Assembly: GCF_004193775.1 (NCBI RefSeq)
Contig: NC_041002.1
Coordinates: forward strand, 2,281,261-2,345,260
Direction: 5' to 3'
DNA length: 64,000 bases
DNA from: Glycine soja
Lineage: Eukaryota; Streptophyta; Magnoliopsida; Fabales; Fabaceae
Shown one piece after another: positions 12,501 to 26,085 of the stretch; positions within the stretch are counted from its first letter, which is position 1; each line of letters begins with the position of its first letter. A model generated the notes under the pieces. That model was not told where the DNA came from, made no database searches, and saw only the letters and a list, made by a program, of their open reading frames with translations. A program made the position numbers and the translations under genes.

Positions 12501-14632
12501 AGGAGCTGAGGCGGCAGAGGGATGTGCTCAACAGAAGGATCGAGTTCTGCAAGCAGAAGGACGCCATCGGAATGGCAGCGAGGCTCGCCGAGACAACGTT
12601 CTTTGCGTTCAGGGAGTACACCGAGGAGGAGCTCCGGTTGGCGACGGATAACTTCTCCGAGCGCCTCAGGTTGAAGTCCGGCGGGGATTGGACCAATGTG
12701 TATAGGGGACGCTTTAACCATTCCACTGTTGCTATCAAGATGCTGCCTTCTTTGTCACCCCAACATTTCCAATCCAAGGTACAAATATAAGTATTTCACA
12801 TCAATTTCTTTTCTTTGATTGTGTTAATCTTTAATGTATTTTTTTTATTAGAGGAATTACTAAATGAAGCTCTAATTCTAGTTGAAAAACAATATCAAAA
12901 ATAGTTATGAAATGTAATCTTCTGTGGGGTTTAATAATATGCTACTCATTTGTGGTATTAATAGAATATTCAAATCAATTGAATTAATAAACACATTATA
13001 ACGATAGGTTAAAAAAGTGAAAAGTATTTGTTGGGTGTCCTATAAATTCCCCCAATTCAATTCAAATATTGAACTAATTGTGTCTGACCCATGATGACAT
13101 ATGTTCAATGATCATGTTAATTTTGTTTCCAAAATTTCTTGTTATATAGAATTTTCAAATAGTTTTTTCCTCGAAATAATTATAAAATTCTGTCTCAGCT
13201 TGAATTTACTAATTTACACCGCATATTTCAGGTGAGGCTTCTTGGTGATATTAGGCAACCTCATCTGGTTGCCATGGTTGGCTTTTGCTCCGAGCCCAAA
13301 TGCATAGTTTTGGAATACATGCGCAATGGAAGCTTACGAGACATGCTGTTTTCTAGGAGAAGAAACCGAACCTTACGATGGCATGACCGAATACGAATAG
13401 CCACAGAAGTTTGTTCGGGCCTGGGCTTTCTCAATGCAGCTGAGCCAAGGCCCGCTATTCATTGTCATTTGACCCCATCGAAAATCCTCCTAGACCGCCA
13501 TTTGATTGCAAAGATCACGGGCTTTGGGCTCCATGAATGCCATGATGAACATTGTAATATTGAGTCAGATTTGCGGGCCATAGGGGCTTTGTTAATGCAC
13601 CTTCTAACTGGAAGAAATTGGGCTGGGCTCGTTGAGGAGGTGATGACGGTAGCTATAGATAGAGAGGCTTTGGGTGGCGTTCTTGATGAGATGGCTGGAC
13701 AATGGCCATTGGATCTAGCAAGGGAACTTGCGGGCCTGGCTATGAGGTGCATGTCCATCAAAAGCGAGCCCAACTTGGAATTGAGCATTGCAAGGGTTTT
13801 AGAGGAACTCAATGAGATAAGAAGAAAGGGGGATGAAATTGTTGGAAGGGAAAGGCGAAAGACAAACATTAATGGTGGATGTATAAATAGAGAGGGATCC
13901 AGTGATGTGCCTAGTGTTTTCCTTTGTCCCATACTTCAGGTTACCCTCTTGATCTTTTAATTTTTTTTAATGAGTTAGACCATGTTATAAGCTTCTTTAT
14001 GAGTATTTATAAGATAAGAAAACAAGAAGATAAAATATAATGCAATATTAAACTTTCTTACTAAAATAACCCTTTACTTTTAGAGAAGTTAAATAAATAA
14101 ATCTATAAAATTTAGGTGCATTAGTTGATTTTACTTTATAAAAATTTAATTTATTTTAATTTCTCATTTTCTTCTCCTACAAGTAGCTAAGTATTTCTCC
14201 TAGCTAGCTAAATAGTATGATTTTTCCTTTATTTATTTGTAATGTCTGTGATATGTTGCAAGTTTCATGACTAATCCTGATAAAATTCGAAAAAGCCACT
14301 AGCCAAGAGATATCAAGAATGATCATATGTTGAGTCCTGCACATAATGTTTGAACGGACAGGCAAAAGTGGAGTTGCATTTTATGTTTGCTAATAATCCT
14401 TGAACTTAAGGTTGTGTTCTTGTGTTGTTGGCTCTGCATGCAGGAGGTAATGAAAAACCCACACGTGGCAGCAGATGGATTTTCTTATGAGCTAGAAGCA
14501 ATAGAACACTGGCTGCAATCGGGACGTGACACATCACCAGTGACAAATTTGAGGCTGAAGCACACTTTCCTCACCCCTAATCATACCCTTCGTTCCCTAA
14601 TTGAGGACTGGCAGACCAACAAATCAACCTGA
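9528..14632 (+). CDS. U-box E3 ligase with USP-like and pseudokinase domains
   Basis: Eight exons: 9528-9693, 9779-9891, 10138-10262, 10369-10798, 11341-11481, 12245-12778, 13232-13939 and 14444-14632. All junctions are GT-AG and the frame closes to 801 aa. Order: USP-like N-terminus (~8-160, IYVAVGNDVQDGYKTLNWAL), acidic linker, coiled coil (~282-440), kinase-like domain (~450-720), C-terminal U-box (~729-798, CPILQEVMKNPHVAADGFSY). This matches the plant PUB class with USP, kinase and U-box (PUB33/PUB54 type), which act as ubiquitin E3 ligases in the cytoplasm. The kinase is predicted inactive: VAIK Lys490 is kept, but the HRD position reads HCH (580-582), the catalytic-loop Lys and Asn are T and K, and DFG is GFG (600-602). 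The glycine loop is also degenerate. It probably acts as a scaffold or substrate-binding module. It converges on the transporter gene downstream. Confidence 0.88.
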
Positions 14633-15856
14633 GTTAGCTTCGGATTGAAATACTAACAACACGCTCTTTAATACACTTGTTACTTAAACAATAACCAGTT
14701 GAGTTAATGATTCATGGGCAGGTTCAAGTCTAAAATCTTTCTAACTTACCATTCTTTGTTTTGATAATTCCTCCTACAACAATCAACAATTAACAGGTTG
14801 GTTTGGATTAAGTTCACAATTCGATCAAAAATTTAAATGAGTTAGTTTAGATCAATTTTTTTTAAAAAAAATGAAACTCAACCTAAATTAATCCGTTTGT
14901 AAACGATTTGGATTGGGTTGAATCGAAAGGTTAAAACATTTAATTTTATTTATTTTTTTAAATGAAATATTTTTTATAAACTAAATTTTTTATTAAATGA
15001 AATACATTATACATTACTTATAATTATTACGTGTAGTCAAATAGTTTAAAAAATCATAGGAGGAATCATATTATCGTCAATTTGTCATCATCATCACATA
15101 GAGTAACATTATGTTAAATTTGGTTTAAAAATTAAAATATAATAAACAAATACCACACTCATAAAACCTAAAAACCCATAAACTAATTGAAAATTTCAAT
15201 GTTTTCAAATAATCAAATGAGTAATGCAATTAAAATTTCGACTAAAACTAAAATAGTTTAAAACAAATTAAAATTAAAATAGATCTACAATCATCTTTGT
15301 TACAATAGATTTTAACCAATTACTTATATATTAATAATAATAATAATAATTTAATACAAATTAACTGGTCAATGTATCAGGTCAGTAAGTAGTGGGTCTA
15401 GATATTCAAACCCTTGACCTAATCCAAAACTCAATGGGTTTGATTTGTACGATTTGAGTCTGATCCAAATACAAAAGTTATTCAATCCAAACTGTTTGGA
15501 TTGATTTGGATCAATTCGAATTTAAAGATGACCGCCGTAACAACAACTCTTTTCAGTATTAACTCAATAAGTAAGTGAGTACACTTTTTTTTTTTTCAGC
15601 AGACAATTGACGTGTGAAACAACTATCAACTATGAAATTTCGAAGCATAACAAATATTCTATAGCTATCAGCCTATCACCAATCTAATGTCACTATAGTT
15701 ATATTACACATCCTTGTATAATTTACCTTTGTCTTCATGAACTGCAACATCTTCCAGTCCCACGGAAGAGAATAAAGGAATAATGGACATATCCTGGGAG
15801 TGGCCTTTTTCTTGAAGGAATGTTACCAGGATTAAAATGTGAGAGTGAACCAAGCA
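14633..15856. other. Convergent intergenic region with MITE-like repeat
   Basis: This holds the 3' ends of the U-box and transporter genes. Between about 14,795 and 15,530 the edges carry similar words (ggtttggatt, gatcaattcgaa and variants) around an AT-rich core, including a short (TAA)n run near 15,331. This suggests a degenerate non-autonomous element; no target duplication was established. Confidence 0.35.
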
Positions 15857-18800
15857 TTAGACTCCCAAGCATTTGAAACGACAACAACACCGGGCTACTT
15901 TCTTTGGCAGCGAATATTCGGATTGTTGTGAGGGATCAGTGGCAATGTCTTCTGCTCGCGACCATTGGTACACCCCTCGTTCTTCTTGACTGCCAGGGAC
16001 AGTGTTGTCCAGTAGGAATGCCACCAACAGTGTAACCACCATGTTCAAGGACATAAGAGCATTGATTGCAAAATCAAGCTTGAACATAGAAAATATAATT
16101 CATATTCATCAGAAGAGGAAATAAGTTATAATAGCTGAATTTACAAGAAAATCAAGCAAAAGTAAAGATTTGTCATTAAGGACAAATTTACATGATACCA
16201 GTTTCAATCAGGATAAATCCGTTAGGATGTTAGAGGCTTGTGAATTAAATCCGTTAGTATGGGCATATTCATCTATAAGTTATACAGCCAGTCTTTCTTT
16301 TGTTTGTTCCTTTTTTTTACATTTTAAGGCAAAAGGTACTTACTTGCTTTATGCCTGAACGGAATGGCCCACTTGATGCTGCTGCTGCATAAGGAACCAG
16401 ATAACTGGGCAGTACCAGACTTGATTCAGCTTGGTATTGTTGAAAATAAGCAGGGATAGACATGCCAAGGAACAGTGAAACTCCAACTATTGTTATGTTC
16501 CTGAAGCTGGCAGATTGACTATACTGTAAATTAGAGAGGCCCAATGCTGCAGTAAGAGCCCACATGAAACATAGTACAGAAGCAGCCAAGGCCAGTGGAA
16601 TGGAAGCAAGAAGGGCACCCACTTTTCCTACAAAATAAAGCATCAGAGATCGGACAAAACAACAAAGTAGCCTGTGTACATACAATCTATCTTATATTAA
16701 CAGTCATATTTTGAGACTCTAATGAACCAAAATGAAACCACTGCACATCCTTAGATCCATCTCAGCCAGAATGATGGAGAGGAATGAAAACATATTAAGT
16801 TGGACAAGACTATAGAATTCAATTATGGATTTTTTCTCCAAGTGTTGTTATTTTACCTATAAATGAGAACATGATCAAGAAAGCTGCTCCAACTACCACT
16901 ACCTTCCGACTTGCCACCTTTGTTACGTCAATTGTGTGCATGTTTTCTGTCAAGGTTGTTGCCCCAGTACCAGAACCCCAAAGACCAGCCAATATACTAC
17001 AGAAACCCTCAAGAGCAATTCCTCGGCTCACAACTCCGGGAGTTGGAGGCCTCGAATTAACTTGCAGAGATGTAGCACGATAAGTTCCAACCTGATAGTC
17101 ACAATTACATAAGGTTTCATCTCCTATTTAATATTTAGGTTTTTCAACATGACAATTCATCTTAATGAACCTTGACAATAATCATGCCTTTCAAGTCTAA
17201 GAAAATCAATCATATTCAGAAGCCAGGGACCTTCAGTTTTGCCTAAACCCATATAAATTAGGATAGTTCTGTGTGTGGGTGTGCATGTGAACCACTTTCT
17301 TCAATTTAAGAAATATATCTTTAACACATTTGTGAAGATTTTGCTACCTCCAATTTGAATTTCAGTCTAAAACAGAAGATAATTTGGAATTGAGAGCATT
17401 TAAATATGATACTTACTGAATCCACAGAGGCAACCAGTGACACTATGACCATGATTATGGAAGTCCTAAAATGGAAAATAGGGATACCCCACTGTAAAGG
17501 GTATGGCATTCTGACCCATGCAGCAGTAGACAATGCATTGGAAACATCAGTCCTGCAATGCTTCATGGTATATGCATGTTTTCTACATGCATCCAACAAA
17601 ATGTTTGAACTTGGTATATCTGGATTGCATCCTTTGTAATTATATGCTCCACCAGCTGTTAAAAAGGACGCATAGATCCAAATTATAGTCAAACTCAAGG
17701 GAACCTGAAAATATTAAAAATGTTATAAGAATTTATTATTAAATACACGCATGCTAAAGGAAAGACTTAGTCAACACTCTCCACAGTTACTCACACGAAA
17801 AACTATAATGAAAGCATAGCATAGCTCATCAATATGAAAAATGAACAAGTAACGTCTTAATTTACGACACTTACAGCATAAATTCGAAATAAGTGGCGCC
17901 CAAAGATAGATATTCCTCGAAGATACTTCAAACAAGACAAAAAGAAGTAATAATGAGTTTTTGAACACTGCTGAAATCATTTAATATATAAAATAAAAAA
18001 AAATAAAAAACTGTTTACAAAATTCAACAGAAAGCCTCAAACATACAAGAAGACTTTACAAATTATAATCATTAGAAAGCCTTTTCTGATATCAAATATC
18101 CTGTATTAATTTGGTGCTGCTTGAAATGTAAAACATGACACACCAGAGTGAATATTAGAACCAGCGCTATCTGTGGAATAGTAATTTCTGGGCAAGTGCC
18201 TGCTTGTGGAAATCCATAGCTGAAGAATGCTAAACCTACAGCAGCAACAGTTGGGGCAACCACAATTGGATTGATTAACCTAAAAGTGTAAAGAATTAAC
18301 AGATTAGACTCAAGTGTTTACAACCCTCATTAGATAAAAGTTCAGTAGCTTCTATGACTTCATTGCTCTATGCAGATGTTTATTTCGTGTGTTAATGCTC
18401 AGCCATCGTAAATGTTTAGCAAGGCAACAGAGCAGCAAACTACAAAAAATTTCTAAATTGAACACAATACAAAAGATATTTACGGACATATGATATGGCA
18501 AGTAAATTCTTACCTCAGTAGAATAGACATTAAACCACTAAATCCCAGGATACATTGGAATACTGAACCTACAATTATAGCTCCTTGGAGTTCCCTCATT
18601 ATGTGTCTAAATTTCTGCAAATAAAATATACAGGCTTTAATGAGAATATATCCAAACTAACAGAATAAAACCCAAAGTTTAATGTAATTTATGAATAACA
18701 GGTCCATGTTCTGTTAGTGTTGACAAAAACTGGCAATGCAGAAATCTATTAAGAGTTAACAGATACACAATAGCAGAAAGGATAAAGGAAAATTATGCTG

Positions 18801-20714
18801 TGGTGATTCAAATATGTATAATTTAAAACATTGCAAGCCATGTGAAAATTAACTCCTAACTATATTTTCTGAAGTAATTGTATTTCAAAATGCAGATAGT
18901 TTACAGATTTAGATTACTTGATATAATTTTGTATGACTAAACTGAAAGAGCCTAAAGTGATGTGTTAATGAATTAACATTTTGTGTCTGTCAATTAAGTA
19001 ATGAGCTTACATGTTCGGTAAGATTCCGATATTCTTGGGCATTTATGATAACTAATGCAGGTGCTAAATACACAAATGAGCTCCCTTGAACTAAAGGCAG
19101 TCGAGTACCAAGGTAGGAGTGCAGAATAGTCGTGATGCCAGAAAGAAACAGCATTGTAGAAATTACGGTAGCAGTATCCTTCTGTCATCAGCAATTAATG
19201 TAAAAGTGAATAGACAAGAATATGAAAAACTATCGATTTTCTTAGAGTAACAGGTAGCAAACAGTAAATAACAGCATATGCTTACATCTGTTCCACCCAT
19301 GACAGGTATCATGACTAATGGGATCAATACAAGAGAACCAGCCAATGATAGATAGTGCTGCAGGCCATAATAGATAAGAGATACTGCAATTAGAAATGCC
19401 AGTATGTAAGTAAAAACGAGGTAATAATAATTTGGCAAGTTACAGCAACATGATTATGTAAGCACCCCATCTTGTTAGTTACAGCCATAACTTTTGGCCT
19501 AGTTGTATCCAACAGATCTGAAGACTGATATTCTAAGATAAAGATCATGTTTATAAGGGGGAGGGGCATGGAATTTAGCTTTCCATGCCTGCGTAAATAA
19601 TTCTATAAATTCCTATAAATTGTAGACATTCTTTCTCGCTCTCTCTCTCCCCTAATTTTTTTCACATTCATATTCTCTCATCTATGGAAGGGATCTTCAA
19701 TCAGTCATGGAAAAGAACAGTAGCAACTAGAGATTAAAGAAGTTGATAGCATTCAAGCCAAAATCCAATGCAAATAACACTCATACCATCCTCCCTATTT
19801 TTAAACAAGATAGTACTCATCACCCACAGACCAATTCACGAAGATATAAATGAACCTACTAACAAGCTTCAGAACATCCAAACATAGGAAGTAGTAAGCA
19901 ACATACCATTCAGGCATTCACATTGCTGAACATACAGCATTATCCAGCTCAAAAATTATAAAGATAAAAAAAACACACTCCCTAGAGACATGAATTTTTC
20001 CACACGCATTCAAGTCCAACCATAAAATTTTCAAACCATCCAAAACTAGCATTCTAAAACATAGACTGACAAAAAAAAACCAAACAAATCAAGTGTGAAA
20101 AAGAAGAACACAAACTAACCAATCCCCGGATTTTCTTTGAGCCCGCACTTCAATCCCAACGGTCCCTGCCACCCTCCATCACCAACCTCCTCCCCTTCTG
20201 GAAACACATTGACCTTAACATCCCCATTTCCCTCCTCCCCCTCCTTTTCCTCATTCACAGGAGCAACTGCAGACACTCCATGCCCATTCCCATTCCCATT
20301 GAAACCAACTTTCCTCTCACCACCCTCATTCTCCTTCTCTTTCCTCCCCCTCCCATCGAAAACAGCACCATTCTCACCCCTCGTTGCACCTCCATGAGAC
20401 TCTGGTACGATCTCGTTTTGCCTCGTTCTCCCCACCACCGGATCTATCTCTATCTTCGGAGATGACCCTTCTCTTCTCCTCTCTAAAGCTTCAAACTTTG
20501 CACTCCCACTTGTCCCTGCTTCCCCCGAGTAATCAGAAACAAAACCCGTTCTTTTCGCCCACGACCGTAACTCTCGCGGGTTGTGCTCACTTCTCGGCAC
20601 AAAAGAGTCCACTTTGCCAGCTATACCACCCTGCTGTTTCTTCTTCCCAGTGCCACCCCTCACACTCATCGCCACGTTTCTGTTCAGTGATTCTGATTTC
20701 GACCCAGTTTCCAT
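15857..20714 (-). CDS. NAT12: Nucleobase-ascorbate transporter, NAT12 type
   Basis: Ten exons on the minus strand: 20714-20120, 19383-19286, 19181-19011, 18614-18514, 18279-18144, 17925-17875, 17704-17417, 17091-16857, 16627-16344 and 16078-15857. All are GT-AG and in frame, giving 726 aa, close to the ~710 aa of Arabidopsis NAT12. A long hydrophilic Ser/Gly/Glu-rich N-terminus (~1-195) is typical of NAT11/NAT12. It is followed by the NCS2 membrane domain (SLIYYGLQHYLSLAGSLVLI, then LVQGSSFVYLAPAL). The signature motif reads ENMHTIDVTK, with His where the family pattern has Gly. The end is DNTVPGSQEERGVYQW plus a short basic tail. The family carries purines, uracil or ascorbate with cations across membranes; the substrate here is unknown. 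I chose the ATG at 20714; the open frame extends two codons further only through a GTG. Confidence 0.9.
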
Positions 20715-22203
20715 TGTCACTGATGAACTCTACCCAATTCGGTATAAAGAAGAAAGATGAGATTTTTGGAGGCACAGTAGAAGTAAAATGGTGTGAAAAC
20801 GAAGAAGGGAGTTCAGTGTGAAACAGTTGATAGCGACGGTGGAACGAAGGAGGGAGTGGAATTTACCGAAACGTCCCTATAGAATGACCGTTGATAAAGG
20901 AAGTGTTAAGTGTAGTGTAATGTAGCAGCTGAATGAGCGAAGAAGGTACCAACCAGCCAAGCCAAACTTGTTTCCATTTTCTCTCTCTCTTTTGGGCCCT
21001 TGAATCAGACAAATTCTGTTTTGTTGAATCTGCGTCATTTTTTTTATTCGGTGGGAATGATGAGATTTATTTACAATGTTTTGGCTCTTTGCTTCTGGTT
21101 CAAGTAATCTTCTGCTGCTTTAACCAATTGCAAGCTCAAGGAGTGGAGTTGTTCACTTCAATTGATTAGCACATGAACACGATGATGGTGACGTGATGCA
21201 AAGAACAGAGCTAAATCGGTCCAATCCCAAGTTTACTCACGGCGATGATAATTACTTAATTTCTGTTAAAATAAATTGCATTTTACAACATAACATTATA
21301 TATATCGTTCAAATAAAATAATTAATTAATAAGGTTGGATTTAAATATAAAAAAATCATTTTTATATGATCCAAGATTGACACTTTTCATGCATATATTA
21401 CTTTTTTACCTTGAGATTATGTTTGTTCAAAGGTTTCTAAAGTAATTCAAGTTGTTGAGTGTAATATTTATTGTGTGTAAGTAGTTCAAGTTGGTGAAAA
21501 AAGTAATGGTTGATAATTTTTAAAGTTGTTAACAATTGTTCTAATTAATAAGAAATTAATTCATATTTTATATAAAGAATAAAATTGATTCTTTTGGTTA
21601 ATTTGAAGACTTTATTGTCGTATTCATATTTTTTCTTACAACTTTTTTAGATTAAAAATTGCAAAATTTGGGAAAGTGGGAATCTATAAATTGTCGTCCG
21701 TGATCAAACTTTGTACAACAATTCTCATTCTCATTCTTAATTTCTCAATCTCAATTTCAATTTTTGTTTCTTTCATGCTAAATGGATACTCGTATTTAAT
21801 TTGTACCTTTCTTGCAATTACAATTTCATGTAAATTTATCCTTCTTCTCCTTTTAGTTAAAATCCTCCATTTTCCCCCATTTTTCTTCCACAACCACCAA
21901 ATAACCCAACAATGAATTTTATGCTTTCCAATGTTTTCGCAACCACCAAAAAACCCAATAATAATAAATTTTATGCAAAATTATCAACTTCTTTCTACCA
22001 AAAGCTCTAGAAAATTTCCTATATCTCTACTATCACCAAACAACTCTGCCATGTTTTGTGTTTTCTCAAATTTTAGTAGCGGTGTATAATTCACTAATGC
22101 GAAAGTTGAAACACAAGTTTCACAATTTTTTATTTTACTAAAACTGGCCTAAAAAAACATTACACTTTATCCTTATGAAGGACAGAATTGCAGTAAAAAC
22201 ATT
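20715..22203. other. Upstream region of the NAT12-like gene; AT-rich DNA
   Basis: 20,715-20,950 probably holds the 5' leader and promoter of the minus-strand transporter. Beyond it I see AT-rich sequence with no supported gene. Confidence 0.4.
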
Positions 22204-22759
22204 ACCATTTGGATTAGAAATTTCAAAATTTAAAGGAATTTGAAATGTTCAAAATTTGAATTATTTTTATTTTAATTTTTTTTATTTTTCAAAAGTTTAA
22301 ATAAATTAATTCAAATTTCTTTTATTTTAAATTCATTGTTTAGATAGGACAATTCAATTTTCTCTATATGTAAAATTTTAATTTTATATTTTAAATAGAT
22401 GAAATGTTAATATTGAACTTTATAGAAAATAAACACAATCTAATTTTGAAATATTAATTAAAAAATATTTTCAATTTTTAATAATTTATAAATACAAAAT
22501 ATTGATAATTTTAACTAGGGTTGTTTTGCATGATCACAACCAGTGATGTTTTTAAACCGACATCAACCAAGACTATTTTTCGGTCGACATCAAATAGGGT
22601 TTTTTTGTCAAAGTATGTCGGGAATATTTGTTAGTTGGCATCAGTCAGGACTATTTTTTGGCTAACGTTGGTTGAGTCTATTTTTCAGCCGATGTTGGTT
22701 AAATTTTTTTACCAACATCAGCTAGGGTTTGTTTGGCCAACACCGGCTAAGGTCTTTTC
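22204..22759 (+). mobile_element. Left arm of foldback-like inverted-repeat element
   Basis: The outer part is AT-rich and opens with tttggattagaaatttcaaaa. The inner part (about 22,547-22,752) consists of ~8 degenerate ~26-bp units built on gacatcagcc / gatgttggtt followed by tagggttttt. The same outer words and units recur in opposite orientation at 35,438-36,685. Matching arms in inverted orientation with internal subrepeats are the hallmark of foldback or long-TIR Mutator-like elements. The arms are not identical, and I could not define a target duplication. Confidence 0.55.
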
Positions 22760-23248
22760 TGTTAGACAAATGGCCTCAGTTATCTTAAGAAGGGGGGGTT
22801 GAATTAAGATAACAAGAACTATTCCCCAATTTAAAATTTCGCTATCTCTTTTTAGATTAACAATGCACCCTTAACATGAATTACTCAAAAGACAATTCAG
22901 AATAAACTTCTTTAAAGGCAAAAGATAAATAGCAATAAATAAAAGAAGTTTAAGGGAAGAGAGAAATGCAAACTTGATTTATACTGGTTCGGTCACTTCT
23001 TGTGCCTACGTCCAGTCCTCAAGCAACCCGCTTGAGAGTTTCACTATCTTGTAAATTCCTTTTACAAGTTCTAAACACACAAGGACAACCCTTCCTTTGT
23101 GTTTAGAATTCTTTCACAACAAAAGACTCTCGGTCTCTTAATCCTTTTTTAGAAGTAAAAAGAAAAGAAGAAGAAATCTCTCTTGAAAGAGATAGATTGT
23201 ACAATGAAGATCAATCACAATTCCTTATTTGAATATGCAAGTGTTTGA
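22760..23248 (+). mobile_element. Solo LTR, left portion
   Basis: It begins TG at 22,760 directly after TTTTC (22,755-22,759). The right portion ends CA at 35,431-35,432 and is followed by TTTTC (35,433-35,437): a TG...CA element with a perfect 5-bp target duplication. It has no coding capacity. The body contains a legume-repeat block (tactggttcggtcacttcttgtgcc...). It is split at 23,248 by the gypsy element. The total of ~0.65 kb without internal domains suggests a solo LTR. Confidence 0.75.
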
Positions 23249-25639
23249 TGTAACATCCTGGAAATTTCTACCCGGAATTTTTGGAAACGATGTATTTTGA
23301 ATGATTATATATATATATATATATATATATGTATTATTCAGTGTATATGCATATATGTTCTTGGTAAGGGTAGGAATAGTAGGGGCAAGATACGCGGGTT
23401 AGACTAATTAAGGAAGAGAAATCCATAACTGGGAGGTTATGGGTTAATTCTTAATTAATTAGTTAAAAATCATTGTTTTGCGTGCGACTTAAAATTTAAC
23501 GAAACCAACCTCTGAACCACGCTCGGGGTTTTATTCTGAGCGTTTTGATATATATATTGCTTGCTTTCGAAAACTGGCCCCGGCGGACGCAGAGAAACGC
23601 GAGAAACTGGAATCAGAGAAACAGCACGCAAACCGAGGCAGGATTTTAGCGTTTCAAAGGTCAGATTTTTCTCACTTTTGTGACTGAGTATGGGTCACAG
23701 TCAAAAAGAGAAAGTGGGCCCTTTTTTTTGCTCCAATCAAATAGGGACATGTGGCAGAGCTTGAATAAAATAATGGAAAAAGGGAAAACCCTTTTTATTT
23801 AAAAACCACAAAGATTTTCTCTCTCTTCACTCAGCCCCCACACTTTTTCAGACAGCTCTCTCTCTCCCTCACGTTGCCATTTTCTCCTCCCTCATTCTCC
23901 ATTGAAACCCCAACAAAGCTCCAACCTTTGGTGCTCATTTATGCTCCAAATCGTGAAAGGAGAGCATTTTTGGAGTCGTGAAGTGCGTGGCTACGAGTGG
24001 GACTTCGAAATTTCAGGTTTGGGTGGACTTCTTTCTCTCTTAAATTTCGTGGGTATAGGGTTTTGGGAGATATGATGGGTGGTTTTGTTAGTTTTCTGCT
24101 GTGTGATGATTATTTGTGAAGGCATTTGCTGAAAACTTGTTGAAATTGCCATGTTTGGATGAGTTAGACATACCCATTCTGTTTTAGGGTTTTTGTGATG
24201 ATGTTTGTGATGTTTATATGCTGAAATTGCTGATGGAAAACCGTTAGAGATGAAGGGTAGAACTAACCTAGGGTTAGAAAGTGAGAATGTGATGTTATGA
24301 GTGGAAAAAGAGTGAGACTTTGAGAGTTGGAAGGCTAAGTCTGAATTCTGTGGTAAATGGAGGTTAAAGTGAGTTAATACTAGCTTGAAATGTCATTTAG
24401 GACATGTGAGAAAGGTTAGGCTGAGCTAGAGAGAAAAACAAATGACCAAAGTGAACCAAGAGCCATTTATAGGGCAAAATTGGGTGTTGAAGAGTCAAAT
24501 TTTGATTTGGTGGAATTTTAGGTGTAAATCCAGTTTGGGCAAGTTTAGATTGATGTTATGGACTTGTGTGAGGTGAGAGTTTGCTTCAAATTTACCTCAT
24601 TCTAAATTTCACCTTTCAAACCTAGAAAAGTCATTGAATTGAGGGGTTTTGGACACCTAGATTTTGTGTTGCTGTGGTTTGAAGCTTGGCTTTGGTTTAG
24701 ACATGTTTGGTACATGATTTGGGACTTGTAGGATTTGATTTGAGCAAGATTGGATGAGGGGAAGTGTGATTTTCGAAATCTGCACTTATGCAGAATTTTG
24801 CTGTCAAAATAGGTGCAGCAGGATTTTAGCTTGGTGCAGAAAATGCTTGTGTGTGGTTGGTTGTGGAAAGAGTAGTACAGAATGAGTTCTGGATGTTTCC
24901 TAGTAGATCCCAACGGTCAAAATGTAGGCTTATGCACTATAGACTTCCAGTAAAATTTTGGAGTCGATCCAACGGTTAACGATTTGGATCAAAGGAATTG
25001 TTACTGTGGTCTTTAAGTGAGAAAAGCTGTGATTTTGGTTGATGTGTTGAGCAGAGTTTTCTGCCTTTGCTTTGTTTTGCTTGGCTGTGATAGCTTATGC
25101 TGTTTGAATGTTGTTTTGCTTGGATGTTGTGGAAGCTTGGGAGGATTGATGGGGACCCGGTGTTGAGAGAAACGAGGATATGAGCTACGTGGGAGTACGT
25201 GAGCTCAGTTGGAGGTGGGCAACAGGGGATGGTGGGTTTATGCGCGCATTGTGGATGTGGAAAACTTGTTGTGCACCATCGCCCGATCGCCACCTAGTAC
25301 CACATGTGATGGGTACCCCATAATCCTACAAGCTTGAGATGAGGAAGTGTTGAAGGGTGAAACTTCCTGCTTTTATTGTTGACCACAGAGTGGTACCTGG
25401 AGATATGTCGCGGGGGTCAGGAGACCTTGGGGACGTCAGGTGGGGTGCTATTGCCCAAAACCAAGCTTGACCAATCCCGACCCAACCCGGGCATAGTCGG
25501 TCAATGAGAACCTGTGATGTACCTAAGCAGGCGAGCTCCTGGCAGTCAACAGATAAAAGGAAAACAAGACCACAAAGCAAGGAGGCTTGTGGTGGCTGGC
25601 CAGCTGTGAATTTTGTGTAATATGTGGATTGTGGCCTCT

Positions 25640-25962
25640 GGTAATCGATTACTAAGGGTGGGTAATCGATTACAAGGCTTAAAATTGAAGACAGGAGGCT
25701 AAGATGGTCTCTGGTAATCGATTACCAAGGGGTGTAATCGATTACCAGGCTTGAAAACGAAGTCAGGAAACTTAGGGAGCCTCTGGTAATCGATTACCAG
25801 CCTGTGTAATCGATTACACAGAGGAATGGGTCACTGGTAATCGATTACCAGGCATGTGTAATCGATTACACAATGTATTATTGCATATTTCATGTCCTGA
25901 GGCTGTGTAATTCAAGTTTAGCCTCTGGTAATCGATTACCAAGGCTGTGTAATCGATTACCA
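25640..25962 (+). repeat. Cluster of ten TAATCGATTA palindromes (5' LTR)
   Basis: Ten copies of the perfect palindrome TAATCGATTA occur in ~320 bp, most as TGGTAATCGATTACCA or TGTAATCGATTACA, in loosely spaced pairs 20-30 bp apart. The palindrome cores are intact while the spacers vary. Confidence 0.9.
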
Positions 25963-26085
25963 GAGATGGAAAGCCTTAAAATACCCCTTTTACTTGCATG
26001 TAGTGGTTATGAGACATATGGTGTGCAGTGCAGTTAGATTCTTGTGAAAGAGTCTACCCCTTTCTCTTCTTTCTTGTAGATCGTG

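Noticed and set aside
12421..12721. Overlapping open frames on both strands in the coiled-coil exon
   Set aside because: They are alternate-frame shadows of a GC-rich exon whose own frame is continuous with the spliced gene.
20137..20821. Plus-strand frames opposite the NAT12 first exon
   Set aside because: They are Pro/Ser-rich shadows of the antisense coding exon with no independent splice or domain support.
25640..25962. CRISPR-like array appearance of the palindrome cluster
   Set aside because: This is a plant LTR. Repeats are 10-16 bp palindromes with irregular spacing and no spacer regularity.
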